Position numbers and translations under genes: made by a program | Origin: Celeribacter persicus | Lineage (GTDB): Bacteria > Pseudomonadota > Alphaproteobacteria > Rhodobacterales > Rhodobacteraceae | NCBI RefSeq assembly: GCF_003050785.1 | Contig: NZ_QAOH01000007.1 | Span: forward strand, 62,001-126,000 | DNA: 64,000 nucleotides | Direction: 5' to 3' | In this document: positions 50,707 through 60,234 of the stretch, one piece after another | Layout: each line of letters begins with the position of its first letter | Numbering within the stretch: the stretch's first letter is position 1 | Notes under the pieces: model-generated | The model's input: the letters and a program-made list of their open reading frames with translations, nothing else | Told to the model about the DNA's origin: nothing | Database searches by the model: none

Positions 50707-51606
50707 ATGCCCGATCAACCCTCTGATCTGCCCTTTGACGGAGCCATTTCCCGCTATTACGAGAAGGACGCTCCGAAATCCATTCGCAAGGCTGTAGAGG
50801 ACGGCGGCAAGAAGGAAATCCTCTCTCCATCCTTTCCCTATGAAAAATGGATGAAAAAGGCGGAGTACGAAGCGGAAATCGACGCGCTTCAGCTTGAGCT
50901 TGTAAAAATGCTCGCCGATGTACGCGAGACCGGCAAGCGCATCGTCGTCGTTTTCGAAGGGCGCGATGCGGCGGGCAAAGGGGGCACGATCAAGCGCTTT
51001 CGCGAATATCTGAACCCGCGCTCCGCCCGCATAGTAGCGCTGTCGAAACCGACCGAACGCGAAGCCGGTCAATGGTACTTCCAGCGCTATATCGACCACC
51101 TGCCGACGGCGGGGGAAATCGTGCTCTTCGACCGTTCGTGGTACAACCGGGGCGTGGTGGAAAAGGTCTTCGGCTTTTGCAGCGACGAGCAACGCGAAAA
51201 ATTTTTTCACCAATTGCCCGAATTCGAAGAAATGCTGGTGTCCGAGGGCATCCAGCTTTTTAAGATCTGGCTCAACGTCGGACGTGCCGAGCAACTCCGT
51301 CGTTTCCTCGCACGGGAAAGCGATCCGCTGAAACAGTGGAAACTCTCCTCCATCGACGTCGAGGGGCTGAAACGCTGGGACGATTATACCAAGGCCATTT
51401 CCGAAACCATGGAGCGCAGCCATACGCTGATTGCGCCCTGGACGGTAATCCGCTCCGACGACAAATACCGCGCGCGGCTGAATGCGATCCGCTCCGTGCT
51501 CACCAAGATCGACTACAAAGGCAAGGATGCGAAAAACCTTGGCGAGATCGACACGCAGATCGTGGATGGGCCGAAGATTCTGATCACCGGCGATGAAGAC
51601 GAATAA
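50707..51606 (+). CDS. ppk2: Polyphosphate kinase 2
   Basis: 299 residues, a one-domain PPK2. Walker [17 protein letters not shown] (about 83-98, G85-T94) and Walker [16 protein letters not shown] give the P-loop kinase core; [17 protein letters not shown] is the lid region. It transfers phosphate between polyphosphate and nucleotides, usually making GTP or ATP. It is alone; a TetR regulator follows 24 bases downstream in the same direction and might be co-transcribed. Confidence 0.96.
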   Translation: MPDQPSDLPFDGAISRYYEKDAPKSIRKAVEDGGKKEILSPSFPYEKWMKKAEYEAEIDALQLELVKMLADVRETGKRIVVVFEGRDAAGKGGTIKRFREYLNPRSARIVALSKPTEREAGQWYFQRYIDHLPTAGEIVLFDRSWYNRGVVEKVFGFCSDEQREKFFHQLPEFEEMLVSEGIQLFKIWLNVGRAEQLRRFLARESDPLKQWKLSSIDVEGLKRWDDYTKAISETMERSHTLIAPWTVIRSDDKYRARLNAIRSVLTKIDYKGKDAKNLGEIDTQIVDGPKILITGDEDE

Positions 51607-51629
51607 GCGGGACGAATGAGAGCGGCCTC

Positions 51630-52247
51630 ATGAGCAAACGCGGCTATCATCACGGCAACCTGAAACAGGCGCTCATCGAGGCGGCATTGCAGCTGATCGA
51701 GGAGAAGGGCCCGACCGGGTTCACCCTCTCGGAGGCGGCGAAAACGGCGGGGGTGACGCCCGCCGCCGTCTATCGCCATTTCGAGGGCCGTGAAGACCTG
51801 ATCGCGGAAATCGCACTTCAGGGTTTCGAGGTCTTCGCCGATTTGCTCAACTATGCTTATGACACTGGCCAGCCCTCGCCCCTTGCCTCTTTCGAGGCGG
51901 TGGGGCGCGCCTATCTGGCCTTTGCACGCAAATACCCGGGCCATTACATCGCCATGTTCGAATCCGGCATTTCCATGCAGCGCTCACCCGAGCTTTACGC
52001 CGTGGCGAACCGCGCGCTCGGCGTTCTGGAACGGGCCGCCGACCAGCTCGCCCTGCAAATCCCCGAAGGCAAACGCCCACCGCCGCAGATGTTCGCGGCG
52101 CATGTCTGGGCCATGGCGCACGGGGTCGTGGAGCTTTTCGCCCGTGGCACGCCGGGTGCACGCGTGCCCTTTCCGCCCGAAGACCTTTTGGAAACCGGAA
52201 TCGGTATATACTTGCGTGGATTGGGGCTTATTCCACAGGACAAATAG
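51630..52247 (+). CDS. TetR/AcrR family transcriptional regulator
   Basis: 205 residues. N-terminal HTH (about 9-55) contains GFTLSEAAKTAGVTPAAVYRHFEGREDLIAEIA, the TetR recognition helix. The C-terminal ligand domain (WHG/TetR_C_33-like; AHVWAMAHGVVELFARGTPG) is present. Target genes are not known; ppk2 is the nearest candidate. A perfect palindrome (52266-52285) lies just after its stop, but in a convergent region. Confidence 0.9.
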   Translation: MSKRGYHHGNLKQALIEAALQLIEEKGPTGFTLSEAAKTAGVTPAAVYRHFEGREDLIAEIALQGFEVFADLLNYAYDTGQPSPLASFEAVGRAYLAFARKYPGHYIAMFESGISMQRSPELYAVANRALGVLERAADQLALQIPEGKRPPPQMFAAHVWAMAHGVVELFARGTPGARVPFPPEDLLETGIGIYLRGLGLIPQDK

Positions 52248-52265
52248 GGCCACGCCTATGCAGGG

Positions 52266-52285
52266 TGACACGATTCATCGTGTCA
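52266..52285. repeat. Perfect 20-base palindrome after the TetR gene
   Basis: Two 9-base arms (52266-52274 and 52277-52285, each TGACACGAT in its own direction) with a 2-base spacer. A second palindrome, GTTGCCC-C-GGGCAAC, follows at 52308-52322. No T-run follows. The gap is between convergent genes, so a promoter is unlikely and a bidirectional 3' structure or protein site is more likely. Confidence 0.55.
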
Positions 52286-52325
52286 TAAATCCCCGCACAA
52301 GCGTCCAGTTGCCCCGGGCAACCTC

Positions 52326-53111
52326 TTAGTTGCATTTGTCATACCGGTAGTCACCAAATTCCAACCAGTCTTTGCCACTGTCATGGAAGACAAGAAACTC
52401 GGACCGATCCTCACCGAGCAGGGCCACCACAAAACCGCGCGGCGGTTCGGAATTGCCAAAGTAGCTGTAGGACGTCATCGCCCTGATCTGCTCTCCGTTC
52501 ACTGTCACAACAGCGTCCCACTGATCTTTGGGTTTGTCGCGTATCAGATACTCGATCTGCCGCTGCATCGCTCCGCCACCGCAGTAGACGATGCCTTCCG
52601 GCGCTTCCATCGAAGCCGCCGCAGGTTTCGGAGCAACCAGGCGGGAACCGGAACACGCAGCCCTCAGGGACCTGATCGCAGCCGCCGAGCCGGTCAGATC
52701 GAATATCCCGTAACTCACATCCTGATCCGCCATGGAAAGTTTCAGCACCGCATTTGCCGCGATCTGATCAAGAACGAAGTTGTAATCGGCTGCGTCCTGA
52801 AACCGGATTTCCACCGGATAGTTATCCACGAGCTCGACAGATGCATTCATCCGTCCGACCTGGAAAGACCCCGCCTCTGTCTTGCCATCTTTCATGAACT
52901 GAATGGATATGCCCTGCTTTGCAATAATGTCCTTGCTGTCCGCATAGTCTGCTGGCGCAAATCGGATTCGATCACATTGCAGTTCGAGGGTCATGTTGTT
53001 CGCCTGAGAGAATGCATTCGGAGTTCGACCTTCACTGAAATGCCATTCGGCAAAAACAGGCGTTGCAGACATGGCGAGCATAGCCGCCGCGCAAATCATA
53101 CGTTTCATCAT
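52326..53111 (-). CDS. Exported protein of unknown function with four conserved-looking cysteines
   Basis: 261 residues. Signal peptide MMKRMICAAAMLAMSATPVFA with a typical AxA cleavage. The mature part has four cysteines (LQCDRIRF, RAACSGSR, IVYCGGG, RYDKCN), enough for two disulfides. N-terminal half resembles a beta-rich domain; C-terminal half may be a separate domain after an Ala/Pro linker (KPAAASMEAP). No family recognised. It is isolated from the ABC operon by 205 bases without a gene. Confidence 0.7.
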   Translation of the reverse strand: MMKRMICAAAMLAMSATPVFAEWHFSEGRTPNAFSQANNMTLELQCDRIRFAPADYADSKDIIAKQGISIQFMKDGKTEAGSFQVGRMNASVELVDNYPVEIRFQDAADYNFVLDQIAANAVLKLSMADQDVSYGIFDLTGSAAAIRSLRAACSGSRLVAPKPAAASMEAPEGIVYCGGGAMQRQIEYLIRDKPKDQWDAVVTVNGEQIRAMTSYSYFGNSEPPRGFVVALLGEDRSEFLVFHDSGKDWLEFGDYRYDKCN

Positions 53112-53316
53112 CTGTCTCCCCTCTTTTGGAAGCGCTTACTTAAAATCCACGACACCGCGCTTTCGGAAAAAACCGATCAATGTACTGAAAAATATAAGCC
53201 TTTTGCGTTTCATGTTCATGACGAATTGCATGAAAATATGATACTCGTGGGTGCTCGTCACATAAAGAGCGACCCATCGGAAAATTGCGGCGACACCCAG
53301 AAATTCCCGCTTTCCC

Positions 53317-54432
53317 TCATTCACCGGCCCCAAACACCACCAGCGCGCCCGGCGACCAGCTCACCCTTGCCGGAGCGCCCACATCGAGCACATCACGCCC
53401 AAAGATGTTGCGCATGGAAATGCGAACCGGTTTGTCGACGCCTTCGAATTTGACATCGTAATAGGTCATATCACCGTAATAAACGACCTCTTCGATGGTG
53501 GCCGGGGCTTCGCGATGGGTCGCGGTCTGCCCCTCATAGAGCAGGGTCAGGGTTTCCGGACGGAAACCGACGGTGGCCTCGCCCAGAGGCACGCCGGCGG
53601 GGCATTGCTCCCCGGTGATTTCGGTTTCCCCAAGGCCCGCGACGGAGGCGATATATTTACCGCCCTCTTCGCGTACCGTGGCGGGAAGAAAGTTCATCAC
53701 CCCGATGAAATCCGCGACCCGTTTCGATTTCGGCTTGCGGTAAAGCACTTCCGGATCGTCGCATTGCACGATTTCGCCCTCGAACATGACAGCGATCCGG
53801 TCGGACATGACCAGCGCCTCTTCTTGATCGTGGGTCACGAGGATGAAGGTGATCCCCACCTCGCGCTGAAGCTTGATCAGTTCCACCTGCATCTGCTCGC
53901 GCATCTTGCGGTCGAGCGCCGACAGAGGCTCGTCGAGCAGCAGCACCTTGGGTTTCAGCACCAGTGCACGGGCGAGAGCGACCCGTTGCCGCTGACCGCC
54001 AGACAACGCATGGGCGGCGCGGTGGCCGTAACCCTTGAGACCCACCATCTCCAAAGCATCCTCGGCAGCCTTGGTTTTCTCAGCCTTGCTCATCGCAGAT
54101 TTGCGCAGACCGAAAGCGACATTCTGCAACACCGTCAGGTGCGGGAAGATGGCGTAGGACTGGAACACCATGTTCGTGGGCCGCTTGTTGGCCGGAACCC
54201 CGCGCATATCCTTGGACGAGATCATTACATAGCCACTGTCGTAATCTTCAAAGCCTGCGATAGTGCGCAGAAGCGTGGTCTTGCCACAACCCGACGGCCC
54301 GAGAAGCGAAAAGAACTCGCCCTGCCCGATTTCGAGATTGATATCCCGCAGCGCGTGATAATCGCCGTAATGCTTTTCCACCTTTTGCAGCGTAATCAGC
54401 GCGGGGCCGGACGGTTTTTTCTTGATGGTCAT
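53317..54432 (-). CDS. potA: Spermidine/putrescine-type ABC transporter ATPase
   Basis: 371 residues. Walker A LGPSGCGKTT, signature LSGGQRQRVALAR, Walker B VLLLDEPLSALD and the switch His in ILVTHDQEEAL are in order; the C-terminal TOBE-type region (about 275-370) has the polyamine/sulfate transporter layout. Energises uptake by the two coupled permeases. The start overlaps the previous permease by one base. No periplasmic binding-protein gene lies next to it in this window. Confidence 0.92.
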   Translation of the reverse strand: MTIKKKPSGPALITLQKVEKHYGDYHALRDINLEIGQGEFFSLLGPSGCGKTTLLRTIAGFEDYDSGYVMISSKDMRGVPANKRPTNMVFQSYAIFPHLTVLQNVAFGLRKSAMSKAEKTKAAEDALEMVGLKGYGHRAAHALSGGQRQRVALARALVLKPKVLLLDEPLSALDRKMREQMQVELIKLQREVGITFILVTHDQEEALVMSDRIAVMFEGEIVQCDDPEVLYRKPKSKRVADFIGVMNFLPATVREEGGKYIASVAGLGETEITGEQCPAGVPLGEATVGFRPETLTLLYEGQTATHREAPATIEEVVYYGDMTYYDVKFEGVDKPVRISMRNIFGRDVLDVGAPARVSWSPGALVVFGAGE

Positions 54433-55232
54433 TAGAGGAAGCCCCCGGTGTCTTTAAGGCCTGCGCGTTTCGCGCCACGGCGGCGGAAGAATTCGGCAAT
54501 CACGATGAGCAGAATGGAGAGCACGACAAGGATCGTGCCAAGCGCCATGACCGCCGGAAGAAGTTTCGGAAAACGCATCATCGAGAAGAGATAGACCGGA
54601 AGCGTCGGTTCGGCCCCGGTCAGGAAGAAGGCGATGATGAACTCGTCCATGGAGATGGTGAAAGAGATCAGAAGCGCGGAGATGATCCCCGGCATCACCA
54701 GCGGCAACGTCACCAGGCGGAAGGTGGACGCGGGCGTTTCACCCAGATCATAGGCGGCCTCTTCGAGCGAAGGATCGAGAGAAGCAAAAGCCGATTGCAG
54801 GATGGCGATGGCAAAGGGTGTGCAGATCAGCGTATGCCCCGCAATCACCGACCAGGCCCCGGTGTTGAAACCCATCCGCAAGATGACAATCAGGAGCGAG
54901 ACGGCGACGATGATCTCCGGCAGCACCAGAGGCAACATGATGAAGCCCATGATGCCCCTCTGCCCCGGAAAAGTGTAACGCGTCGCCGCCATGGCCGCGA
55001 AAATCCCAAGGATGGTGGCAAGCACGGCAGAGGTCAACGCGATTTTCAGCGAGTTCAGAAGCGCCCCGTGCATCTCGGTCAGCGTCAGAAGCGTGGTGAA
55101 CCATTCGGTCGTGAAACTCGTTAGCGGAAAGGCAATGACCGTCGAGCTGTTGAACGCGAAAAGCGGCAGCAGGAAGATCGGTGCGTAGAGGAAGATCAGA
55201 TAGAGGATGGCGTAGCTTTTGAGCGATTTCAT
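54432..55232 (-). CDS. potC: ABC transporter permease (PotC-like)
   Basis: 266 residues, about six helices. The EAA loop (EEAAYDLGETPASTFRLVTLPLVMPGIISA) contacts the ATPase. It resembles PotC/YdcV, the second polyamine-type permease. ATGA overlap at both ends shows tight coupling. Confidence 0.9.
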   Translation of the reverse strand: MKSLKSYAILYLIFLYAPIFLLPLFAFNSSTVIAFPLTSFTTEWFTTLLTLTEMHGALLNSLKIALTSAVLATILGIFAAMAATRYTFPGQRGIMGFIMLPLVLPEIIVAVSLLIVILRMGFNTGAWSVIAGHTLICTPFAIAILQSAFASLDPSLEEAAYDLGETPASTFRLVTLPLVMPGIISALLISFTISMDEFIIAFFLTGAEPTLPVYLFSMMRFPKLLPAVMALGTILVVLSILLIVIAEFFRRRGAKRAGLKDTGGFL

Positions 55233-56134
55233 TTGCGACGCCCTCCTGTGTTACCGCCTGCGGCCTTGTTGCCCAGCAGCATGAAAACGATAGCGATCAC
55301 CGCGACAATCAGCATGGCAAGCACCGCCAAAGTGGCCCCCAGAGGTGCGTTGTTGAGGCGCAGGAACTGGGTCTGGATCATGTTCGCGATCATCAGCCCG
55401 CCGGGCCCGCCGACCAAGCGCGGCGTGACGTAATCCCCGATGGTCGGGATGAAAACGATGAGCACGGCGGCGACCACGCCGGGGGCAGCCAGCGGCAGGG
55501 TCACACGCAGGAAGGTCATTGTCCGGCTCTCACCGAGATCGCGGGAGGCCTCAAGGAGAGAGCGGTCGATCTTTTCCAACGCGACGAAGATCGGCAGGAT
55601 CGCAAAGGGCGCATAGGCATGAGCGAGTGTGATGATCACCGCATTGACGTTATAGAGGATGAAGGACAGCGGCTCGTCGATCGCCCCCACGGCCAGCAGG
55701 CCGGAATTGAGAACGCCGTTATAGCCGAGGATCACTTTCCACAGGAACACGCGGATCAGATAGGAGGTCCAGAACGGGATGGTGATCAGGAAAATCCAGA
55801 GCGATTTATGCTCCGGTTTCACCCCGAAGGACACGAAATAGGCAATCGGAAAGGCCAGCACCACGGTGATCAGCGTCACCAGCCCCGACACCATCAGCGA
55901 ACGCAGCATGAGCTGGCGATAGAGCGGATCGGTCAGTGCCTCTTTATAGTTGGCCAGCGTAAACGTCGTGTCGAAATCGCGCACCCCGGTCTGGGTCCAG
56001 AAGGAAATCACGAAAATCGCCACCAGAGGCACCGCCAGAAGCAAAAGCGCATACAAGGCGGTCGGTGACACGAGCATCATGCCAACCCCTTGTTCCGACC
56101 GGAAGAACCGCCGCATCTTGTCACCGAATGTCAT
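55229..56134 (-). CDS. potB: ABC transporter permease (PotB-like)
   Basis: 301 residues, six helices with an EAA motif (LEASRDLGESRTMTFLRVTLPLAAPGVVAAV). It resembles PotB/YdcU, the first permease of a polyamine importer. It heads the visible three-gene unit. Polyamine or a related amine/carboxylate is the likely substrate, but this family also imports other solutes. A binding protein must be encoded elsewhere. Confidence 0.9.
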   Translation of the reverse strand: MTFGDKMRRFFRSEQGVGMMLVSPTALYALLLLAVPLVAIFVISFWTQTGVRDFDTTFTLANYKEALTDPLYRQLMLRSLMVSGLVTLITVVLAFPIAYFVSFGVKPEHKSLWIFLITIPFWTSYLIRVFLWKVILGYNGVLNSGLLAVGAIDEPLSFILYNVNAVIITLAHAYAPFAILPIFVALEKIDRSLLEASRDLGESRTMTFLRVTLPLAAPGVVAAVLIVFIPTIGDYVTPRLVGGPGGLMIANMIQTQFLRLNNAPLGATLAVLAMLIVAVIAIVFMLLGNKAAGGNTGGRRK

Positions 56135-56235
56135 GCCCTCTTTCCCCTGGAACCGCTTTTCGAGTGTCGCTTCTTGAGCCTGTTTTCGATCCTGTGAGAC
56201 TTTTGATCAAATTTGCAAGAGCCAACCCACAAGGC

Positions 56236-57045
56236 TCACGCCGCAATGGGTAAATTCATCGCAACTGCCACCTGATCGACCATCAAACGGGCAAACTCTG
56301 CATTGGCATGCAGCACATCGTCTTCGTCATGCGCCAATCCCTTGCGTCTGGCAAGCCGCACCGAACCGCGCAAAAAGGACTCAGCCGTGAAAAGCCCCTG
56401 CTCCACCGTCTGAGCCGGTTGCGGGATGAACTGCACGCGCTGCGCCGCGCACAGCTCTGCCGCCTCCCGGTCGAACCAGTCGGAGACAAATTCGCCATCG
56501 CCGCGCGCGGCCAGTTGGATAAATCCGAGATAAGCACCACTGCGTTCGCGCACGCGACCCGAGGGGCGCGGCTGACTGGCGACAAAGATCGGCGCCTCTG
56601 TGGCGGCGCGCAGAATCCGGGCAAGCTTCATCCCGCTGGTGCGCATCAGCCGCTCCGCCCCATAGGCCCTGAGCATCGCTTTGGAGGCCAGGGGCCGCCC
56701 GTCCTCCATGGCGCTCAACGCACCTTCGACCGAAGGCATATCCACCGAAGACAGCTCGCGAAACATCCGCACGAAAGTGAACACAGACACCTGCAAACCC
56801 GTGACGATGAACCCGTCGTAATCGGAAAGAGCAAACGAGTCGCGCCCCACCAGATGTTCGATCCGCGCCCTTGCCTCCGCATCGTCGCTCTGAAACCACC
56901 CGTCCCGTACCTCGAAGCGCGAAAGCACATCGCCATGCGCGCCGAACATATCGAGACGGAACTCCGGCCAGCGCGCGGCATAATCCTCCGCCGCCGTCGC
57001 GAAAGCCGCCATGTGGGAATTGCCAAGAACGCAGAGACGCCTCAT
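56236..57045 (-). CDS. SGNH-hydrolase-like protein, partner of the GSCFA gene
   Basis: 269 residues from ATG 57045. The N-terminus CVLGNSHMAAF resembles the SGNH block I with a Ser after Gly-Asn; DYDGFIVTGLQVS and FVASQPRPSG follow, with a late His in GLAHDEDDVLHANAEF. Catalytic assignment is tentative. Its stop is 101 bases from the ABC permease and it starts 13 bases after the GSCFA-domain gene stop, so the two are one unit. Such pairs may acylate or deacylate surface polysaccharide. Confidence 0.7.
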   Translation of the reverse strand: MRRLCVLGNSHMAAFATAAEDYAARWPEFRLDMFGAHGDVLSRFEVRDGWFQSDDAEARARIEHLVGRDSFALSDYDGFIVTGLQVSVFTFVRMFRELSSVDMPSVEGALSAMEDGRPLASKAMLRAYGAERLMRTSGMKLARILRAATEAPIFVASQPRPSGRVRERSGAYLGFIQLAARGDGEFVSDWFDREAAELCAAQRVQFIPQPAQTVEQGLFTAESFLRGSVRLARRKGLAHDEDDVLHANAEFARLMVDQVAVAMNLPIAA

Positions 57046-57058
57046 GAGTTGCACACCG

Positions 57059-58111
57059 TCATTTCCGAAACGCCTCCAGAAGCGCCTCTTCGCAGACCAC
57101 GTCGTCGTCCTCCCCGATCTGATCGAACACCTCCTCTGGCGCATTCAGTTCAACCGGGTCCAGCAGCCCCTGCGCGGTCAGAAATACTTCCATCACCCGC
57201 TCCACCGTCTCGGGCCGAACCGACCGCAGGTTCGCGGCAAAGACCGGATCAGTGTTTGCCCATGTGGTCACCAACTCATAAGACGGGAAGTAATCCACCA
57301 CCTTATGCGCGGCAGCGAAATCGCCCGCGGCGGCGCGCAGGATGGATTTCGAATGGGTGGTCGCCGCCAGCACATGCTGGCCCGAGGCCGTGGCAGTGAG
57401 CGGCACCGGCGAGACGGTCAGAAGCAGCCGGATGTTCTTGTTCAGAATCCGCAAGAGACGCAGGATTTCCGCAAGATCGGCGATGATCTCGTCATAGGTG
57501 AAATTGCGAAAGGTATGGCGGCGGGGCCGGTACGCCCCCGCAATCACCCCCGGTGCCATCGCCATCGTGCGCTTGACGCCACTATGAATCCAGCCCTCGG
57601 TCAGTCCTAGCGTAAACACGAAGACATCCGTCGTCTGCGCCAGAGACACCACTTTCATCAAATGCTCGCGCCGCAGTTCGATCGCCTCTTCGCGGCTCTC
57701 GCAGCCCTCCGGCTCCACCCCCGGTCGCAGGGCATCGAACCAGCGGTTGCCACGAGCCCAAAACAGGCGTCGGTAGACCTGCCCCGCCATGGCATCTTCG
57801 AGGAGTTCGCGCATCTGGCGCGCGGTGTAGATATTGCCGTAACGCGCCGAATAGATGCCGTAGTCATAGCGGCGCGCGAGCTCTTCGCTCATCCCCTTGG
57901 GCCGGGGTTCGGCATCGAGCACATTGACTCCGGAAAGCGTGAGATAATTGCCGATATGTTGCGCGAAACAACTCCCCGCCGTGGCCACCGCCGTATCCCG
58001 CGTAATCCGCACCTTCGGCCGATAAATCCCCGGCCAGCTCTGACGGTCGGTCTCGACCACTCCGCTGCGCCAGAAGCTTTGGGAGGGAATATTGTCGTAA
58101 GGATGGGACAA
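57059..58111 (-). CDS. GSCFA-domain protein (SGNH superfamily)
   Basis: 350 residues. The family motif GSCFAQ is at 46-51 (TAGSCFAQHIGNYL), where Ser47 is the likely nucleophile. The later segment ending in VFTLGLTEGW and the mid-protein NLEA-type patterns fit the GSCFA domain. It is predicted to be an O-acyl hydrolase or transferase acting on glycans; no secretion signal is visible at the N-terminus. It is followed by the SGNH-like gene. The upstream ribosomal gene rpsI ends 177 bases away on the same strand with its own terminator. Confidence 0.83.
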   Translation of the reverse strand: MSHPYDNIPSQSFWRSGVVETDRQSWPGIYRPKVRITRDTAVATAGSCFAQHIGNYLTLSGVNVLDAEPRPKGMSEELARRYDYGIYSARYGNIYTARQMRELLEDAMAGQVYRRLFWARGNRWFDALRPGVEPEGCESREEAIELRREHLMKVVSLAQTTDVFVFTLGLTEGWIHSGVKRTMAMAPGVIAGAYRPRRHTFRNFTYDEIIADLAEILRLLRILNKNIRLLLTVSPVPLTATASGQHVLAATTHSKSILRAAAGDFAAAHKVVDYFPSYELVTTWANTDPVFAANLRSVRPETVERVMEVFLTAQGLLDPVELNAPEEVFDQIGEDDDVVCEEALLEAFRK

Positions 58112-58210
58112 GGTCGCAAGGGGCTCCCGTCGGACAGGTTCGTGTTACTATGGCCCGCCACGCAGATGATGCCAAGGGTTTCGCATCTGTTTCGTAAACC
58201 CTCCCCCCAC

Positions 58211-58243
58211 AAAGAAAAGAGCCGCCACAGACCTGCTGTGGCG
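58211..58243 (-). terminator. Rho-independent terminator of rpsI
   Basis: Stem CGCCACAG (58223-58230) with CTGTGGCG (58236-58243), 5-base loop; on the minus strand it is followed by TCTTTTCTTT. It lies about 45 bases after the rpsI stop and separates the ribosomal operon from the GSCFA gene. Confidence 0.85.
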
Positions 58244-58288
58244 ACCCTCTGAATGTCTTGTCCAGAAAACTCTGGTCCAGTCCGGCGA

Positions 58289-58774
58289 TTAACGCTTGGA
58301 GAACTGGAAGGAGCGGCGGGCTTTGCGCTTACCGAATTTCTTCCGTTCCACGACACGGGAGTCGCGGGTCAGGAAGCCAGCGGCTTTCAGGGCGCCGCGC
58401 AGGTCCGGGTTGTAGAGCTGCAGAGCTTTGGAGATGCCGTGTTTCACAGCACCGGCCTGACCGGAGAGACCGCCGCCTTTGACGGTGGCAACCACGTCGA
58501 ATTCACCTTCGACGCCGGCGATCTGGGCCGGTTGTTTCACGATCAGCTGGAGCACCGGACGGGCGAAATAGACGGTCATGTCCTTGCCGTTGACGGTGAC
58601 TTTGCCGGAACCCGGCTTGATCCAGACGCGGGCGACAGCGTCTTTACGCTTGCCGGTGGCGTAGGAACGGCCCAGTTCGTCACGAACGGGTTCACGGGGG
58701 GCGGCGGCTTCGACGACAGTCTCACCACCGGCGACAGCGCTCAGCGCGTCGAGGGATTTGATTTCTTCAGCCAT
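58289..58774 (-). CDS. rpsI: Ribosomal protein S9
   Basis: 161 residues with an N-terminal extension of about 30 residues (common in alphaproteobacteria). Core motif [20 protein letters not shown] and the C-terminal tail [11 protein letters not shown], whose final Arg reaches the P-site tRNA. Small-subunit head protein. It is 5 bases downstream of rplM. Confidence 0.97.
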   Translation of the reverse strand: MAEEIKSLDALSAVAGGETVVEAAAPREPVRDELGRSYATGKRKDAVARVWIKPGSGKVTVNGKDMTVYFARPVLQLIVKQPAQIAGVEGEFDVVATVKGGGLSGQAGAVKHGISKALQLYNPDLRGALKAAGFLTRDSRVVERKKFGKRKARRSFQFSKR

Positions 58775-58779
58775 CGGTC

Positions 58780-59241
58780 TCAGCTCCGGGTGTTTTTCTT
58801 GTTCATGGACTTGACGTCCAGCACTTCCGGTTTCTGAGCTTCATGCGGATGCTCGGAACCGGCGTAAACGCGCAGGTTGGTCATTTGCTGGCGGGAAAGC
58901 TTGCCACCCGGCAGCATGCGCTGAACGGCTTTGGTCACCACGCGCTCCGGGTGATCGCCTTCGAGGATCTGACCGATGGTGCGGGATTTGATGCCGCCCG
59001 GGTGGCCGGTATGCCAGTAGAAGCGCTCGTCGGTGCGTTTCTTGCCGGACAGCTGGATTTTGTCGGCGTTGATCACGATGACGTTGTCACCCATGTCCAT
59101 GGACGGGGTGAAGGTCGCTTTGTGTTTGCCACGCAGGCGCATGGCGACGATGGAAGCGAGACGGCCAAGCACGACGCCCTCGGCGTCGATGATGATCCAT
59201 TTCTTGTCCACGTCCGCGGGAGTAGCGGAAAAGGTTTTCAT
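58780..59241 (-). CDS. rplM: Ribosomal protein L13
   Basis: 153 residues from ATG 59241. [41 protein letters not shown] and [37 protein letters not shown] are the L13 signature. It binds 23S rRNA early in large-subunit assembly. The pair rplM-rpsI is the usual operon order. The -10/-35 pair is described separately. Confidence 0.98.
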   Translation of the reverse strand: MKTFSATPADVDKKWIIIDAEGVVLGRLASIVAMRLRGKHKATFTPSMDMGDNVIVINADKIQLSGKKRTDERFYWHTGHPGGIKSRTIGQILEGDHPERVVTKAVQRMLPGGKLSRQQMTNLRVYAGSEHPHEAQKPEVLDVKSMNKKNTRS

Positions 59242-59279
59242 GTTTCTTGCCCTTATGGGATAGGAATTCGATTGAGCGT

Positions 59280-59307
59280 GTTCTAAGCATTTCCCACGCC
59301 GCGTCAA
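59280..59307 (-). promoter_or_regulatory. Candidate rplM-rpsI promoter
   Basis: On the minus strand TTGACG (59302-59307) and TAGAAC (59280-59285) are separated by 16 bases. The start of transcription would be about 59272, giving a ~30-base leader before rplM. The match to sigma70 consensus is good at -35. Confidence 0.6.
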
Positions 59308-59489
59308 GCACGGCCTGTTCCAATTTTTCATTCAAAAACAAATTGTTAAAAAATAGGTATTATTTTACCCCATATAATTCACGGCTTTCTCCCGCGAAAA
59401 CCCGGTTTGCGTGGCGTCATGGGTCGACTTATGCCTTTTCCCCAGGATCGCGCCTGATATACTTCAGGTCGCTCCAGAGGATCCCCAGC

Positions 59490-60176
59490 ATGTTCGCCAG
59501 GCCCAACCTCACCGACCACCTGAAACAGATCGTCTATGGCGGCAATGACGGAATCGTCACCACCTTCGCCATCGTCGCGGGCTTCGCGGGAGCCAATGCC
59601 GAGGGCGGCGGCGAGCTCGCGACGCTGGCGGTTCTGGTCTTCGGGCTTGCCAATCTGTTTGCCGACGCCACTTCGATGGGGCTGGGCGAATTCCTCTCGG
59701 CCCGCGCCGCGCGCGACATGATCCGGCGGCGGCAAGCGCGGCTGTCGCGCGATCCCTCCGCGCAGATCGGTGCCCTCACCCGGCACCTGAAAGACCACGG
59801 GCTTTCGACACTCGACGCGACCACCATGGCGTCTCTCGCCGCGAAATCGCCGGGCCTCATGGCGGAAATGACCCTGTCGCAGGTCGAAGGACTTGAAGAC
59901 CCCGGACAGGGGCCCCTTTGGCCGCGGGCGCTGATCACCTTTCTGTCCTTTGTCAGCTTCGGCGTGATACCGATCCTGCCCTACCTGCTCGGCCTACCGG
60001 GCCCGCGCCAGTTCGCCGCCGCTGTCGCCGCCGCCGGGATCGCGCTCACGCTGCTCGGGCTTTTGCGCCATGTAGCGACACGCGCGGGGCTGTGCCGCGC
60101 GGTCGGGGAAACGGTGTTCCTCGGCGGCATCTGTGCGCTCGTCGCCTATGCGGTCGGACTGATCGTGGCGGGCTGA
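59490..60176 (+). CDS. VIT1/CCC1 family iron/manganese transporter
   Basis: 228 residues from ATG 59490; the frame is open upstream but has no start context. N-terminal YGGNDGIVTTFAIVAGFAGA and the helix LANLFADATSMGLGEFLSAR carry the family's metal-binding loop Asp/Met/Glu residues. About five helices. VIT proteins move Fe2+ or Mn2+ out of the cytoplasm. A third iron-related gene in this window; it is divergent from rplM and convergent with the TonB-dependent receptor. Confidence 0.9.
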   Translation: MFARPNLTDHLKQIVYGGNDGIVTTFAIVAGFAGANAEGGGELATLAVLVFGLANLFADATSMGLGEFLSARAARDMIRRRQARLSRDPSAQIGALTRHLKDHGLSTLDATTMASLAAKSPGLMAEMTLSQVEGLEDPGQGPLWPRALITFLSFVSFGVIPILPYLLGLPGPRQFAAAVAAAGIALTLLGLLRHVATRAGLCRAVGETVFLGGICALVAYAVGLIVAG

Positions 60177-60186
60177 GATGGCAAAA

Positions 60187-60210
60187 GGCCTGCCCCCGAA
60201 GGGACAGGCC
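60187..60210 (-). terminator. Terminator-like hairpin at the end of the TonB receptor gene
   Basis: GGCCTG (60187-60192) pairs with CAGGCC (60205-60210); on the minus strand the stem is followed by TTTTGCC. The stem extends by three more pairs with one mismatch. It is 25 bases past the receptor stop, on the convergent side of the VIT gene. Confidence 0.5.
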
Positions 60211-60234
60211 AAAAGACACAAAGCGGCGCGCGCC

